DNA of 15,193 bases from the NCBI GenBank assembly GCA_038209775.1, contig JBBQXK010000075.1, positions 1-15,193 of the forward strand. The letters are read 5' to 3'. Shown one piece after another: positions 1 through 7,645 of the stretch (the first letter of the stretch is position 1; every line of letters starts with the position of its first letter). The DNA comes from JBBQXK01 sp038209775 (GTDB lineage: Bacteria > Pseudomonadota > Alphaproteobacteria > Rhodobacterales > Rhodobacteraceae). Position numbers and translations under genes: made by a program. Under the pieces are notes generated by a model. The model was not told where the DNA came from, did not search any database, and worked only from the letters and a program-made list of their open reading frames with translations.

Positions 1-1420
1 GACCGCGTTCCGCCGCTGGCTCCGCCACACCTATCAAACACCTGAACAATTAAATGAGGCCTGGGGCAACGTCTTCTGGTCGATGGAACTGCGGAGCTTC
101 GATGAGGTGTCCCTGCCCCATCTGACAGTGACTGAAGCCAATCCGGCGGCGCGATTGGATTTCCGGCGCTTCCAGTCTTCGCAAGTGGCGGCCTATGACC
201 AGATGCAATGCGACATCATCCGGGCTCACTCGCCGGGACGTTTTGTGACGCACAACATGATGGGTTTTTTCACAAAATATGACCATTGGCCCTTGGGCGA
301 AAATCTCGATTTCGTTTCTTGGGATTCTTACCCCTTGGGCTTCACGGAACAGTTCCCCTTCAGCCACGATGAACACGTGCGCTGGGCCTTGACCGCCCAT
401 CCCGACATCGCGCCCTTCAACCATGACCTTTATCGTGGTGTCGGCGAAGGACGCTTCTGGGTGATGGAACAGCAACCGGGTCCAGTGAACTGGGCGCCAT
501 GGAACCCCATCCCGAAACCCGGCATGGTCCGTTTGTGGACCTGGGAGGCGTTTGCCCATGGCGCCGAAGTGGTCAGCTATTTCCGCTGGCGGCAGGCGCC
601 CTTTGCGCAGGAACAACAGCACGCGGGCCTTTTGCGCCCCGACAGCGTGGCAGCACCTGCCTATGACGAGGCGGCAGAGGTCGCGCGCGAACTGTCGGCG
701 ATGCCCGATGTCGAAGCTACCCCAGCCCCGGTGGCCATGGTGTTCGACTATGCCTCGGCCTGGGCCTGGGCCACGCAACCGCAGGGCCGCGATTTCGACT
801 ATTTCCGGCTGTGCTTTGCCTTTTACCGTGGTCTGCGCCGACTTGGCCTGTCGGTCGATATCCTGCCCCCCGATGCCGCCGACCTGTCGGCCTACAAACT
901 GGTGCTGGCCCCGGGTGTGGCGACCCTGTCCGATCCCTTCAAGACCGCCTTGCTAGCCCACAAAGGCATCGCCGTCCTGGGCCCCCGCACCAACGCCAAG
1001 ACCGCTGATTTCGCCATTCCGGTGCCGCTTCCCCCGGCCATGCCATCTCTCGACTGCACGGTCATGCGGGTGGAAAGTCTGCCGCCCGATGTGCCCGTCC
1101 CTTTGACCAAGGGCGGCAACTTCCTCCATTGGCGCGAAAAGGCCGAAGGTGCGCCGGTGCGCGAAACCACCGCCGACGGCTGGCCCGCCCTGATCGGTGA
1201 CCGCCTGCGCTATCTGGCCGGCTGGCCGGACGAGGCGGCGCTGGCCCGCATCCTGACCGACGCCTGCACCGATGCGGGCATCACCACCGACACCATGCCC
1301 GAAGGTCTGCGGTGCCGCGATGCCGGGCCATGGCGGTTCTGGATCAACTATGCCGCCCACCCCGTCACCCACGCAGGCCACACCGTGCCGGGGCCGGGCG
1401 TGTTGTGGGAACAGCGCTGA
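1..1420 (+). CDS. GH42 beta-galactosidase, 3' part (5' end outside window)
   Basis: The frame is open from base 2, so the gene starts upstream of the window; the ATG at 83 is internal. The visible part covers the end of the GH42 TIM barrel and the following domains. Typical GH42 phrases are LNEAWGNVFWS (about bases 50-85), THNMMGFF (about 245-270), ENLDFVSWDSYP (about 300-335) and the strand carrying the family nucleophile, WVMEQQPGPVNWAPWNP, with the candidate nucleophile Glu codon at 467-469. From about base 715 the sequence resembles the Rossmann-like beta-galactosidase trimerisation domain (PVAMVFDYASAWAWA ... YKLVLAPGVATL), followed by a small C-terminal beta domain. The family hydrolyses terminal beta-D-galactosides, usually in the cytoplasm. 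Two MFS permease genes follow on the same strand, fitting uptake then hydrolysis. The exact substrate cannot be read from the sequence. The stop is TGA at 1418-1420. Confidence 0.9.
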   Translation, partial: TAFRRWLRHTYQTPEQLNEAWGNVFWSMELRSFDEVSLPHLTVTEANPAARLDFRRFQSSQVAAYDQMQCDIIRAHSPGRFVTHNMMGFFTKYDHWPLGENLDFVSWDSYPLGFTEQFPFSHDEHVRWALTAHPDIAPFNHDLYRGVGEGRFWVMEQQPGPVNWAPWNPIPKPGMVRLWTWEAFAHGAEVVSYFRWRQAPFAQEQQHAGLLRPDSVAAPAYDEAAEVARELSAMPDVEATPAPVAMVFDYASAWAWATQPQGRDFDYFRLCFAFYRGLRRLGLSVDILPPDAADLSAYKLVLAPGVATLSDPFKTALLAHKGIAVLGPRTNAKTADFAIPVPLPPAMPSLDCTVMRVESLPPDVPVPLTKGGNFLHWREKAEGAPVRETTADGWPALIGDRLRYLAGWPDEAALARILTDACTDAGITTDTMPEGLRCRDAGPWRFWINYAAHPVTHAGHTVPGPGVLWEQR

Positions 1421-1493
1421 CCCGCGCCAGTGGAATGGCGGCCATCACCAAACGGCATTTGACCGTGCCGGCGACAACCGCCACGTTGCGCCG

Positions 1494-2726
1494 ATGACGC
1501 GCAGCATGTTCACGCCGATCCTGATTGCCGGCTGCATCATCCTGATGCTGTCCTTTGCCATCCGCGCCAGTTTCGGCGTCTTCCAACTGCCCATCGCGGC
1601 TGAGTTCAACTGGCCAAGGTCGGAATTCAGCCTGGCCATCGCCATCCAGAACCTCGCCTGGGGGGTCGCACAGCCGCTGTTCGGGATGCTGAGTGAGAGG
1701 TTCGGCGACCGCCGAGCGATCATCGTCGGCGCGCTCCTTTATGCGGCGGGCCTGATCCTCACCTCGTTCGCGATGACCCCTGGCCAGATGCAGCTTTACG
1801 AGGTGCTGGTCGGCTTCGGCATTGCAGGCACCGGCTTTGGTGTGATCCTCGCGGTGGTCGGGCGGGCGGCGGCACCCGAACACCGGTCGATGACGCTGGG
1901 GATTGCCACGGCGGCGGGGTCACTGGGGCAGGTGATCGGCGCCCCCGTCGCCGAGTACCTCATGCCGTTGGTCGGCTGGCAATCGGTCTTCCTGATCTTT
2001 GCAGGCGTCATCATCGCCTCGCTTTTGGCGCTGCCGTTCATGCGATCCTCCCGCCTCGCCACCCGGGCCGAGTTGGAGGAATCGCTGGGTGTCGTCCTGA
2101 AACGCGCCTTCCGCGACCCGACCTTCACGATGATCTTCGTCGGCTTCTTTTCCTGCGGCTATCAGCTTGCCTTCATCACCGCCCACTTTCCCGCCTTCGT
2201 GACCGAGCTTTGCGGTCCGATCGACCCCGGCGGGATGATCGCCGGCATGGGCATCACCACCACCTCGGCCCTGGGTGCGGTGTCGATCTCAGTGATCGGG
2301 TTGTTCAACATTCTGGGTACGCTGACGGCGGGCTGGCTGGGCAAGCGGCACTCGAAGAAGTACCTCCTTGCGGGCATCTATACCGCCCGCACCATCGCGG
2401 CGGCGGTGTTTTTCCTGATGCCGATCACGCCCGCATCGGTGCTGGTGTTCTCGGCGGTGATGGGGTCGCTGTGGCTGGCGACGGTGCCGCTGACCTCGGG
2501 ACTGGTGGCGCATATCTATGGCATCCGCCACATGGGCACGCTCTATGGCTTCGTGTTCCTCAGCCACCAGATCGGCGGCTTCCTCGGGGCCTGGCTGGGC
2601 GGGGCGATGTACGATGTGACAGGGGGATATACGCTGGTCTGGTGGATCGGCGTCGGCGTCGGCGCGTTTTCGGCCATCGTCCACCTGCCAATCCGTGAGG
2701 CGCCTGCAATGGCCCAGCCCGCCTGA
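1494..2726 (+). CDS. MFS permease
   Basis: The protein has 410 residues and about 12 hydrophobic segments, the normal size and layout of a major facilitator superfamily transporter. The loop 2-3 signature GMLSERFGDRR is at residues 64-74 and a weaker copy (GWLGKRHSKK) opens the second half, so both six-helix bundles are present. The frame stays open upstream into the GH42 gene, but the first residue before a plausible first helix is the ATG at 1494; ATG 1506 is an alternative. No strong Shine-Dalgarno sequence is visible for either. It follows the GH42 stop by 73 bases and is followed after 6 bases by a second MFS gene, so the three are probably one operon. The overall style recalls the monocarboxylate/OFA-like branch more than classic sugar permeases, so the substrate is open; the context suggests a sugar or sugar-derived acid. 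Confidence 0.85.
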   Translation: MTRSMFTPILIAGCIILMLSFAIRASFGVFQLPIAAEFNWPRSEFSLAIAIQNLAWGVAQPLFGMLSERFGDRRAIIVGALLYAAGLILTSFAMTPGQMQLYEVLVGFGIAGTGFGVILAVVGRAAAPEHRSMTLGIATAAGSLGQVIGAPVAEYLMPLVGWQSVFLIFAGVIIASLLALPFMRSSRLATRAELEESLGVVLKRAFRDPTFTMIFVGFFSCGYQLAFITAHFPAFVTELCGPIDPGGMIAGMGITTTSALGAVSISVIGLFNILGTLTAGWLGKRHSKKYLLAGIYTARTIAAAVFFLMPITPASVLVFSAVMGSLWLATVPLTSGLVAHIYGIRHMGTLYGFVFLSHQIGGFLGAWLGGAMYDVTGGYTLVWWIGVGVGAFSAIVHLPIREAPAMAQPA

Positions 2727-2732
2727 CCCCAG

Positions 2733-3902
2733 ATGTACATCGGCATCGCCACCCTGGGCTTTGGCTATCTGCTCAGCCAGTTCTACCGCACGTTTCTGGC
2801 GGTGCTTGCCCCGGTATTGAAGGCCGACCTCGGGGCCAGTGCCGAAAACCTCGCAACCGCATCCGGCCTGTGGTTCCTGACCTTCGCCTGCATGCAGATC
2901 CCCATCGGCTGGGCGCTTGACCGGGTCGGGCCACGGCTGACCTCGGGGGTGCTGGTGATCGTGGGCGCAGCCGGGGCAGCGCTGTTCGCCATGGCCACGA
3001 CGCCCGGGGCGATCAACACCGCGATGGCCCTGATCGGGGTCGGCTGTGCGCCGGTCCTGATGGCCAACTACTACATCTTTGCCCGGATGCTGCCTGCGGC
3101 GGCGTTTGGCACGCTGGCGGGGGTCACCATCGGCGTGGGATCGCTGGGCAACATCGCGGCCTCGCTGCCGCTGACGGCGGCGGTTGATGCGTTCGGCTGG
3201 CGCGAAACGGTGGCCAGCATCGCGGGGGCCACGGCGCTGACCGGGGTGGCACTGCTGGTTCTGGTCCGCGACCCGCCGCGCATCGCGGGCACGGCCACGG
3301 GGCGGCTGACCGATCTTTTGCGGATGCCCGCCCTCTGGCCGGTGTTCGTGATGATGGCGGCCTGTTACGGCCCGGCGGTGGGCCTCAGGGGGCTGTGGCT
3401 GGGCCCCTGGCAGGCCGACGTGTTCGGGGCGACGGCGGGGCAGATCGGGATTGTCACGCTGGTGATGGGGCTGGCGATGGTCGCGGGCAATTTCGCCTAT
3501 GGCCCGCTTGACCGGGTGTTCGGCACCCGGAAATGGCTGATCTTTGGCGGCAACGCACTGGTCGCGGCCAGCTTTCTGGCGCTCTGGGTCTGGCCTGCCG
3601 CAACCGGCCTGCCGATGCTGGCGCTCGTGTCGGCCATCGGGTTCTTCGGCGCGGCCTTTCCCATGGTCATGGCACATGGCCGCGCCTTTCTGCCGCCGCA
3701 TCTGTTGGGGCGGGGCGTCACGCTCATCAACCTGTTCGGCATCGCGGCGGCGGGGTTGATGCAGGTGGCCACCGGATGGCTCTACGCCGCCACCGCAGCC
3801 CAGCCCGCAACCGCCCCGTTTCAGGCGGTGTTCCTGTTCTATGCCGTCATGGTCATCGCGGGCCTTGTCGTTTACCTGATGGCCGAGGACCGCACCGGAT
3901 AG
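2733..3902 (+). CDS. MFS permease, second of a tandem pair
   Basis: The protein has 389 residues and about 12 hydrophobic segments. The MFS loop signature GWALDRVGPR is at residues 59-68, with a second-half counterpart GPLDRVFGTRK. The N-terminus (MYIGIATLGFGYLLSQFYR) starts almost directly with helix 1, so the ATG at 2733 leaves almost no cytoplasmic tail. Only 6 bases separate it from the previous stop, which implies co-transcription and probably translational coupling. It is clearly a different MFS subfamily from its neighbour and not a recent duplicate. Two unrelated permeases behind one glycosidase could import the substrate and export a product, or belong to separate pathways; the sequence does not decide this. 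The stop is TAG at 3900-3902. Confidence 0.85.
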   Translation: MYIGIATLGFGYLLSQFYRTFLAVLAPVLKADLGASAENLATASGLWFLTFACMQIPIGWALDRVGPRLTSGVLVIVGAAGAALFAMATTPGAINTAMALIGVGCAPVLMANYYIFARMLPAAAFGTLAGVTIGVGSLGNIAASLPLTAAVDAFGWRETVASIAGATALTGVALLVLVRDPPRIAGTATGRLTDLLRMPALWPVFVMMAACYGPAVGLRGLWLGPWQADVFGATAGQIGIVTLVMGLAMVAGNFAYGPLDRVFGTRKWLIFGGNALVAASFLALWVWPAATGLPMLALVSAIGFFGAAFPMVMAHGRAFLPPHLLGRGVTLINLFGIAAAGLMQVATGWLYAATAAQPATAPFQAVFLFYAVMVIAGLVVYLMAEDRTG

Positions 3903-3908
3903 GCCATA

Positions 3909-3934
3909 CGGGGGATTTCACGCTTTCCCCCCCG
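3909..3934 (+). terminator. Possible terminator hairpin after the MFS pair
   Basis: CGGGGG at 3909-3914 can pair with CCCCCG at 3929-3934 around a 14-base loop, seven bases after the MFS stop codon. There is no T-run after the stem, so this is at best a weak intrinsic terminator. The 81-base gap to asd holds nothing else clear except the asd ribosome binding site. Confidence 0.35.
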
Positions 3935-3968
3935 CGCCACCTGCGCTAACACCGCGCTTCACCGGGAT

Positions 3969-3975
3969 AAGGAGA
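3969..3975 (+). promoter_or_regulatory. Ribosome binding site deciding the GTG start of asd
   Basis: AAGGAGA lies 8 bases before the GTG at 3984. This is the strongest Shine-Dalgarno match near the gene and supports a GTG start rather than a downstream ATG, which would remove the nucleotide-binding motif. Confidence 0.75.
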
Positions 3976-3983
3976 ACGATCAA

Positions 3984-5006
3984 GTGGGCTACAGGGTCGT
4001 CGTCGCAGGTGCCACGGGTAATGTGGGCCGCGAAATGCTGAACATCCTTGCCGAGCGGGAATTTCCCGTCGACGAGATTGCCGTGCTGGCTTCGCGCAAA
4101 AGCCTTGGCACCGAAGTCAGCTTTGGCGACCGCACCCTGAAAACCAAAGACCTTGATACCTTTGATTTCACCGGCTGGGATATCGCCCTCTTCGCCATCG
4201 GCTCGGACGCCACCAAGATCTACGCCCCCCGGGCGGCATCGGTCGGCTGTGTGGTGATCGACAACTCATCGCTCTACCGCTACGACCCCCAGATCCCCCT
4301 GATCGTGCCCGAAGTGAACGCCGATGCCATCGTCGGCTACAAGAACAAGAACATTATCGCCAATCCCAACTGTTCCACGGCACAGATGGTGGTCGCCCTG
4401 AAACCCCTGCACGACCGCGCCCGGATCAAGCGGGTGGTGGTCTCCACCTACCAATCCGTGTCGGGTGCGGGCAAAGAGGGGATGGATGAGCTGTGGAACC
4501 AGACCAAGGCCATCTACAACCCGACTGACCATCTGGCACCCAAAGTGTTCCCCAAGCAGATCGCGTTCAACGTGATCCCGCAGATCGACGTCTTCCTTGA
4601 TGACGGCTTCACCAAGGAAGAATGGAAGATGGTGGCCGAGACGAAGAAGATCCTTGATCCCAAGATCAAGGTCACCGCCACCTGCGTCCGCGTGCCGGTC
4701 TTCGTCGGCCACTCCGAGGCGATCAACATCGAGTTCGAGGACAACCTTGATTGGGAAGAGGCCACCGACATCCTGCGCGAGGCCCCGGGTATCCTTGTGG
4801 TCGATAAACGCGAACCCGGCGGCTACATCACCCCCATCGAATGTGTCGGCGAATACGCGACCTACGTGTCGCGCATCCGTCAGGACAGCACCGTCGACAA
4901 CGGCATCTCGATGTGGGTGGTCAGCGACAACCTGCGCAAAGGGGCGGCCCTGAACGCGGTTCAGATCGCCGAAGTGCTGGGGAACCGGTGCCTCAAGAAG
5001 GGGTGA
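3984..5006 (+). CDS. asd: Aspartate-semialdehyde dehydrogenase
   Basis: This 340-residue enzyme has the usual length for the family. It makes L-aspartate 4-semialdehyde from 4-aspartyl phosphate with NADPH in the cytoplasm, the branch point to lysine/diaminopimelate, threonine and methionine. The N-terminal dinucleotide-binding motif GATGNVG is at residues 9-15. The catalytic cysteine is C130 in the family signature NPNCSTAQ, and the catalytic His is probably H243 in the segment RVPVFVGHSEAINIEF, whose Arg (R236) is the expected substrate contact. The start is GTG at 3984, preceded by a strong ribosome binding site. The gene is probably a single transcription unit: an 81-base gap separates it from the MFS genes, and the next gene converges on it across a hairpin-rich spacer. 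Nothing looks degraded. Confidence 0.97.
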   Translation: MGYRVVVAGATGNVGREMLNILAEREFPVDEIAVLASRKSLGTEVSFGDRTLKTKDLDTFDFTGWDIALFAIGSDATKIYAPRAASVGCVVIDNSSLYRYDPQIPLIVPEVNADAIVGYKNKNIIANPNCSTAQMVVALKPLHDRARIKRVVVSTYQSVSGAGKEGMDELWNQTKAIYNPTDHLAPKVFPKQIAFNVIPQIDVFLDDGFTKEEWKMVAETKKILDPKIKVTATCVRVPVFVGHSEAINIEFEDNLDWEEATDILREAPGILVVDKREPGGYITPIECVGEYATYVSRIRQDSTVDNGISMWVVSDNLRKGAALNAVQIAEVLGNRCLKKG

Positions 5007-5093
5007 TAGCTCTGACCGGGGCGACGTTCACGCCGCATCCTTCAGAGCAACATCCCCGTTTGCAGACGTGTAGCACCATCGGCACCGCTGCTA

Positions 5094-5113
5094 CGGAATT
5101 TTCAAAAATTCCG
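5094..5113. repeat. AT-rich perfect inverted repeat, first of three
   Basis: CGGAATTTT (5094-5102) and AAAATTCCG (5105-5113) are perfect reverse complements around a CA spacer. It lies between the convergent asd and sbtB-like genes and stands out as AT-rich in GC-rich surroundings. Read on the minus strand it is the distal hairpin behind the sbtB-like gene. Confidence 0.9.
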
Positions 5114-5115
5114 GT

Positions 5116-5141
5116 CCGATTTCTTCGAAGAAATCGGCTTT
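5116..5141 (+). terminator. Probable bidirectional terminator: 22-bp perfect palindrome
   Basis: CCGATTTCTTC (5116-5126) is followed immediately by its exact reverse complement GAAGAAATCGG (5127-5137), then CTTTT on the plus strand. The stem plus short T-run just 110 bases after the asd stop fits an intrinsic terminator for asd. Being symmetric, it could also serve the sbtAB operon arriving from the other side. Confidence 0.6.
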
Positions 5142-5150
5142 TGCCGCAGC

Positions 5151-5167
5151 GGCGCATGTGATGCGCC
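5151..5167. repeat. GC-rich inverted repeat, third of three
   Basis: GGCGCAT (5151-5157) and ATGCGCC (5161-5167) pair perfectly around a GTG loop. It is the hairpin nearest to the sbtB-like stop codon (5217) and could be the first stop signal for the minus-strand operon. Confidence 0.7.
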
Positions 5168-5216
5168 ACGTCGCCTTTCCGACCAGGCTCATCTCGCCCG
5201 TATATCGCCCAAACCC

Positions 5217-5525
5217 TCAGAACCGCTCGGCCCGCAACACGTCGCAATCGGTCACGCTGACCACGCCGATATGCCGCTCGACCACCGCAAAGGCCGCTTC
5301 CAGCAGCGCGTCCAGCCGTTCCGGCCGGATCAGGCACACCACCGCCACCATCCCCGTGCGGCCCACCTGCCCCTCGCGCGTCCACTGCCCCGACCGGCCC
5401 GACCCGCCCAGCACCGGCAGCACGGTAAACCCCGTCACCCCCGCCCCCATCAGCGCCGCCGTCAGCCGCCCCTCCATCGGGGCCTCAATGATGATCTCTA
5501 CCCGTTTCGCCTTGTGCGTCTGCAT
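5217..5525 (-). CDS. sbtB: PII-like protein of the SbtB type
   Basis: This 102-residue protein has the ferredoxin-like layout of small PII-family proteins: a first strand (RVEIIIEAP), a helix (EGRLTAALMGAGVTGFTV), a flexible T-loop region (about residues 38-57, rich in Gly, Arg and Ser), a second strand (MVAVVCLIRPERLDALLEAAF) and a last strand (GVVSVTDCDVL). The assignment leans on context: it follows the SbtA bicarbonate transporter gene by 5 bases, the same order as sbtA-sbtB in cyanobacteria. SbtB binds adenyl nucleotides, including cAMP, and controls SbtA at the membrane. The C-terminal Cys pair of many cyanobacterial SbtBs (the R-loop) is absent; a single Cys is present at residue 94. 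The sequence is too diverged for me to name it from its own residues alone. Confidence 0.75.
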   Translation of the reverse strand: MQTHKAKRVEIIIEAPMEGRLTAALMGAGVTGFTVLPVLGGSGRSGQWTREGQVGRTGMVAVVCLIRPERLDALLEAAFAVVERHIGVVSVTDCDVLRAERF

Positions 5526-5530
5526 CGGTA

Positions 5531-6508
5531 TCAGCCTCCGGTCACGGCAAGGGCCACGGCGACATAGGCCGGGATCCCGAGGATCAGGTTAAAGGGGAAC
5601 GTCACCCCCAGTGACAACGTCAGATAGATCGACGGGTTCGCCTCGGGCAGGGCCACGCGCATGGCGGCGGGAACCGCGATATAGCTTGCACTGGCGCACA
5701 GCGTCATCATCAGCGCGATCCCCCCCGCCGACAGCCCAAGCGCCATCCCCGTGCCCAGCCCGCAGGCCGCACCCACCACCGGCATCACCACCCCGAACAC
5801 CAGCGCGCCCGCCCCCAGACTACCCCGCACATTGCGCAACCCGCGCCCCGCCACCAGCCCCATGTCCAACAGGAACAGGCACAGCACCCCCTGAAACGGC
5901 GCCGTGATGAACGCATCAATCCGCACCTTCCCCGCCTCGCCCGTCACCGCCCCGATCACGAACGCGCCGACCAAGAGCACAATCGACCCGTTCAGCAAAA
6001 TCTCGCGCCACAGCCCCGCATCCATCCGCACCCCGCCCCCCGCCCGCGCGATCAGCCACAGCGCCGATACGATGGCCGGCGCCTCCATCGCCGCCGCCAC
6101 GGCCACCATATACCCCTCCGCCGCAATCCCCCGGTCGGCCAGCACCGATGTCGCCGTGACGAACGTCACGATCGAGATTGATCCGTAATGCGCCGCGACC
6201 GCCGCACGGTCGGTCACCGACAACGGCGTCAGCACCCCCAACAGCACGAACGCCACCAGCGGCAACGCCGCCGACAGCGCGATCCCTGCCACCAGAGCCG
6301 CCCCCAGCCCAAGGTCCAGCCCGTGCCCCGACACCGCCACCCCGCCCTTGAAACCGATGGCGAACAGCAGGTACAGCGACATCATCTTGGCCGCCGCCTC
6401 GGGCACCGACAGGTCTGACCGCGCTACCGCTGCCGCCAGCCCCAAGGCAAAGCACAGGATCATCGGCGTCAACAGGTTGGCGCTTGCCAAAGCCAGAATA
6501 TCCGCCAT
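5531..6508 (-). CDS. sbtA: SbtA-type sodium-dependent bicarbonate transporter
   Basis: The protein has 325 residues and about ten hydrophobic segments in two similar halves, matching the Sbt_1 family (formerly DUF897). Recognisable family stretches are the N-terminal helix MADILALASANLLTPMILCF, the pore-region motif AHYGSIS at residues 106-112 followed by IVTFVTATSVL, and the late segment LTLSLGVTFPFNLILGIP. Characterised members take up bicarbonate with sodium across the inner membrane. It is first in a two-gene minus-strand operon with the PII-like gene. Its start (ATG at 6508) faces the methyltransferase gene across a 164-base divergent spacer. A beta-carbonic anhydrase gene about 2 kb away on the same strand supports a carbon-supply role. 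Substrate specificity outside cyanobacteria is often untested, so bicarbonate is a family-based inference. Confidence 0.85.
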   Translation of the reverse strand: MADILALASANLLTPMILCFALGLAAAVARSDLSVPEAAAKMMSLYLLFAIGFKGGVAVSGHGLDLGLGAALVAGIALSAALPLVAFVLLGVLTPLSVTDRAAVAAHYGSISIVTFVTATSVLADRGIAAEGYMVAVAAAMEAPAIVSALWLIARAGGGVRMDAGLWREILLNGSIVLLVGAFVIGAVTGEAGKVRIDAFITAPFQGVLCLFLLDMGLVAGRGLRNVRGSLGAGALVFGVVMPVVGAACGLGTGMALGLSAGGIALMMTLCASASYIAVPAAMRVALPEANPSIYLTLSLGVTFPFNLILGIPAYVAVALAVTGG

Positions 6509-6559
6509 TGCGCCCCCTGTTCACAAACCCGCGACCCATCCTGCGTCTGCCGCACGACG

Positions 6560-6578
6560 GCCCCCGTTTCAAGGGGGC
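6560..6578. repeat. Inverted repeat in the sbtA / methyltransferase divergent spacer
   Basis: GCCCCC (6560-6565) and GGGGGC (6573-6578) flank GTTTCAA. It lies about 50 bases upstream of sbtA and 95 upstream of the methyltransferase start. It could be a regulator site or an RNA hairpin. I see no convincing C-protein box or clear -35/-10 pair in the spacer. Confidence 0.35.
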
Positions 6579-6672
6579 ATTGCAAGGCCATGGTGCCCGC
6601 AGCCCCCGCGCATCCGCCCTTCCGCTTGGCCCCCCGGGCCTGTATCCTGCCCGCGAACCGCAGGAACCCGCC

Positions 6673-7641
6673 ATGCCCCGAACCCTTGCCTCCCTTGAAC
6701 TCTGCGCCGGTGCCGGCGGGCAGGCGCTTGGGCTGGAACGGGCGGGCTTTGCCCATGCGGCACTGGTCGAGAATGACGCCGACTGCTGCCGTACCCTGCG
6801 CCTGAACCGGCCCGCATGGACGGTCCACGAACAAGACCTCAACCGCTTTGACGCCCGCGCCTATGCCGGGGTCGATGTGGTGACGGCCGGCCTGCCCTGC
6901 CCGCCGTTTTCGATTGCGGGCAAACAGCTTGGCATCTCGGACGAACGCAACCTCTTCCCCGCCGCCCTGCGCATCGTCGATGAAACCCGGCCCCGCGCCA
7001 TCATGATCGAAAACGTGCGCGGCTTTCTGGATGCGGTGTTCGAAGATTACCGCAACGCGCTCAAGTCCGAACTGCACCGCATGGGCTATGACACCCGCTG
7101 GCGCCTGCTGAACGCCTCGGATTTCGGTGTGCCGCAACTGCGCCCGCGCGTGGTGATCGTGGCCTTGCGCGACGATCTCAAGGATGGCTTCCAATGGCCC
7201 ACCGCCCGCCCGCAGGATGCCCCGTCGGTCGGTCAGGCCCTGCATGACCTGATGGCTGCAAACGGCTGGATCGGTGCCCGCAAATGGGCCGACCGCGCGG
7301 ATGAGATTGCACCCACGCTGGTCGGCGGCTCCAAGAAACATGGCGGCCCCGACCTTGGCCCCACCCGCGCCCGCGCCGCCTGGGCCACGCTTGGCGTCAA
7401 CGGCAGCAGCCTGGCCGAACTGGCCCCCGATCCCGATTTCGTGGGCATGCCCCGCCTGACCGTCCGCATGGCCGCCCGCATTCAGGGGTTTGCCGACGCA
7501 TGGCAGTTTCACGGCCGCAAAACCACCGCCTACCGCCAGGTCGGCAACGCCTTTCCGCCCCCCGTCGCGCAGGCCGTGGCAGAGCAGGTGAAACACGCCC
7601 TCCAGCGCCGCACGATCTTTCCGGCGGCAGCTTTGGCCTGA
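6673..7641 (+). CDS. DNA (cytosine-5) methyltransferase of a type II R-M system
   Basis: The 322-residue protein has the m5C methyltransferase motifs in standard order: I (ELCAGAGGQALGLERAGF, residues 9-26), IV with the catalytic cysteine C76 in GLPCPPFS, VI (ENV, 113-115), VIII (Q155-L-R157-P-R159), a short target-recognition region, IX (RLTVRMAARIQGF) and X (YRQVGNAFPPPVA). It transfers a methyl group from S-adenosylmethionine to C5 of cytosine. The start is ATG 6673, with CAGGA at 6661-6665; the frame is open further upstream but that stretch has no motif. The adjacent NaeI-type endonuclease gene predicts GCCGGC as its target. That site occurs inside this gene (6712-6717 and 6886-6891) and elsewhere in the window, as expected if the host is protected. 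The stop is 4 bases before the endonuclease start. Confidence 0.93.
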   Translation: MPRTLASLELCAGAGGQALGLERAGFAHAALVENDADCCRTLRLNRPAWTVHEQDLNRFDARAYAGVDVVTAGLPCPPFSIAGKQLGISDERNLFPAALRIVDETRPRAIMIENVRGFLDAVFEDYRNALKSELHRMGYDTRWRLLNASDFGVPQLRPRVVIVALRDDLKDGFQWPTARPQDAPSVGQALHDLMAANGWIGARKWADRADEIAPTLVGGSKKHGGPDLGPTRARAAWATLGVNGSSLAELAPDPDFVGMPRLTVRMAARIQGFADAWQFHGRKTTAYRQVGNAFPPPVAQAVAEQVKHALQRRTIFPAAALA

Positions 7642-7645
7642 CGCA

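Noticed and set aside
2289..3701. Long open frame on the minus strand across the two MFS genes
   Set aside because: It is rich in Arg, His, Gly and Gln with no domain or hydrophobic pattern, and lies opposite two clear membrane proteins. It is a by-product of high GC and codon bias.
6484..6672. Earlier start for the methyltransferase, overlapping sbtA
   Set aside because: The extra residues have no motif, would overlap the divergent sbtA start, and ATG 6673 has CAGGA at the right distance directly before motif I.
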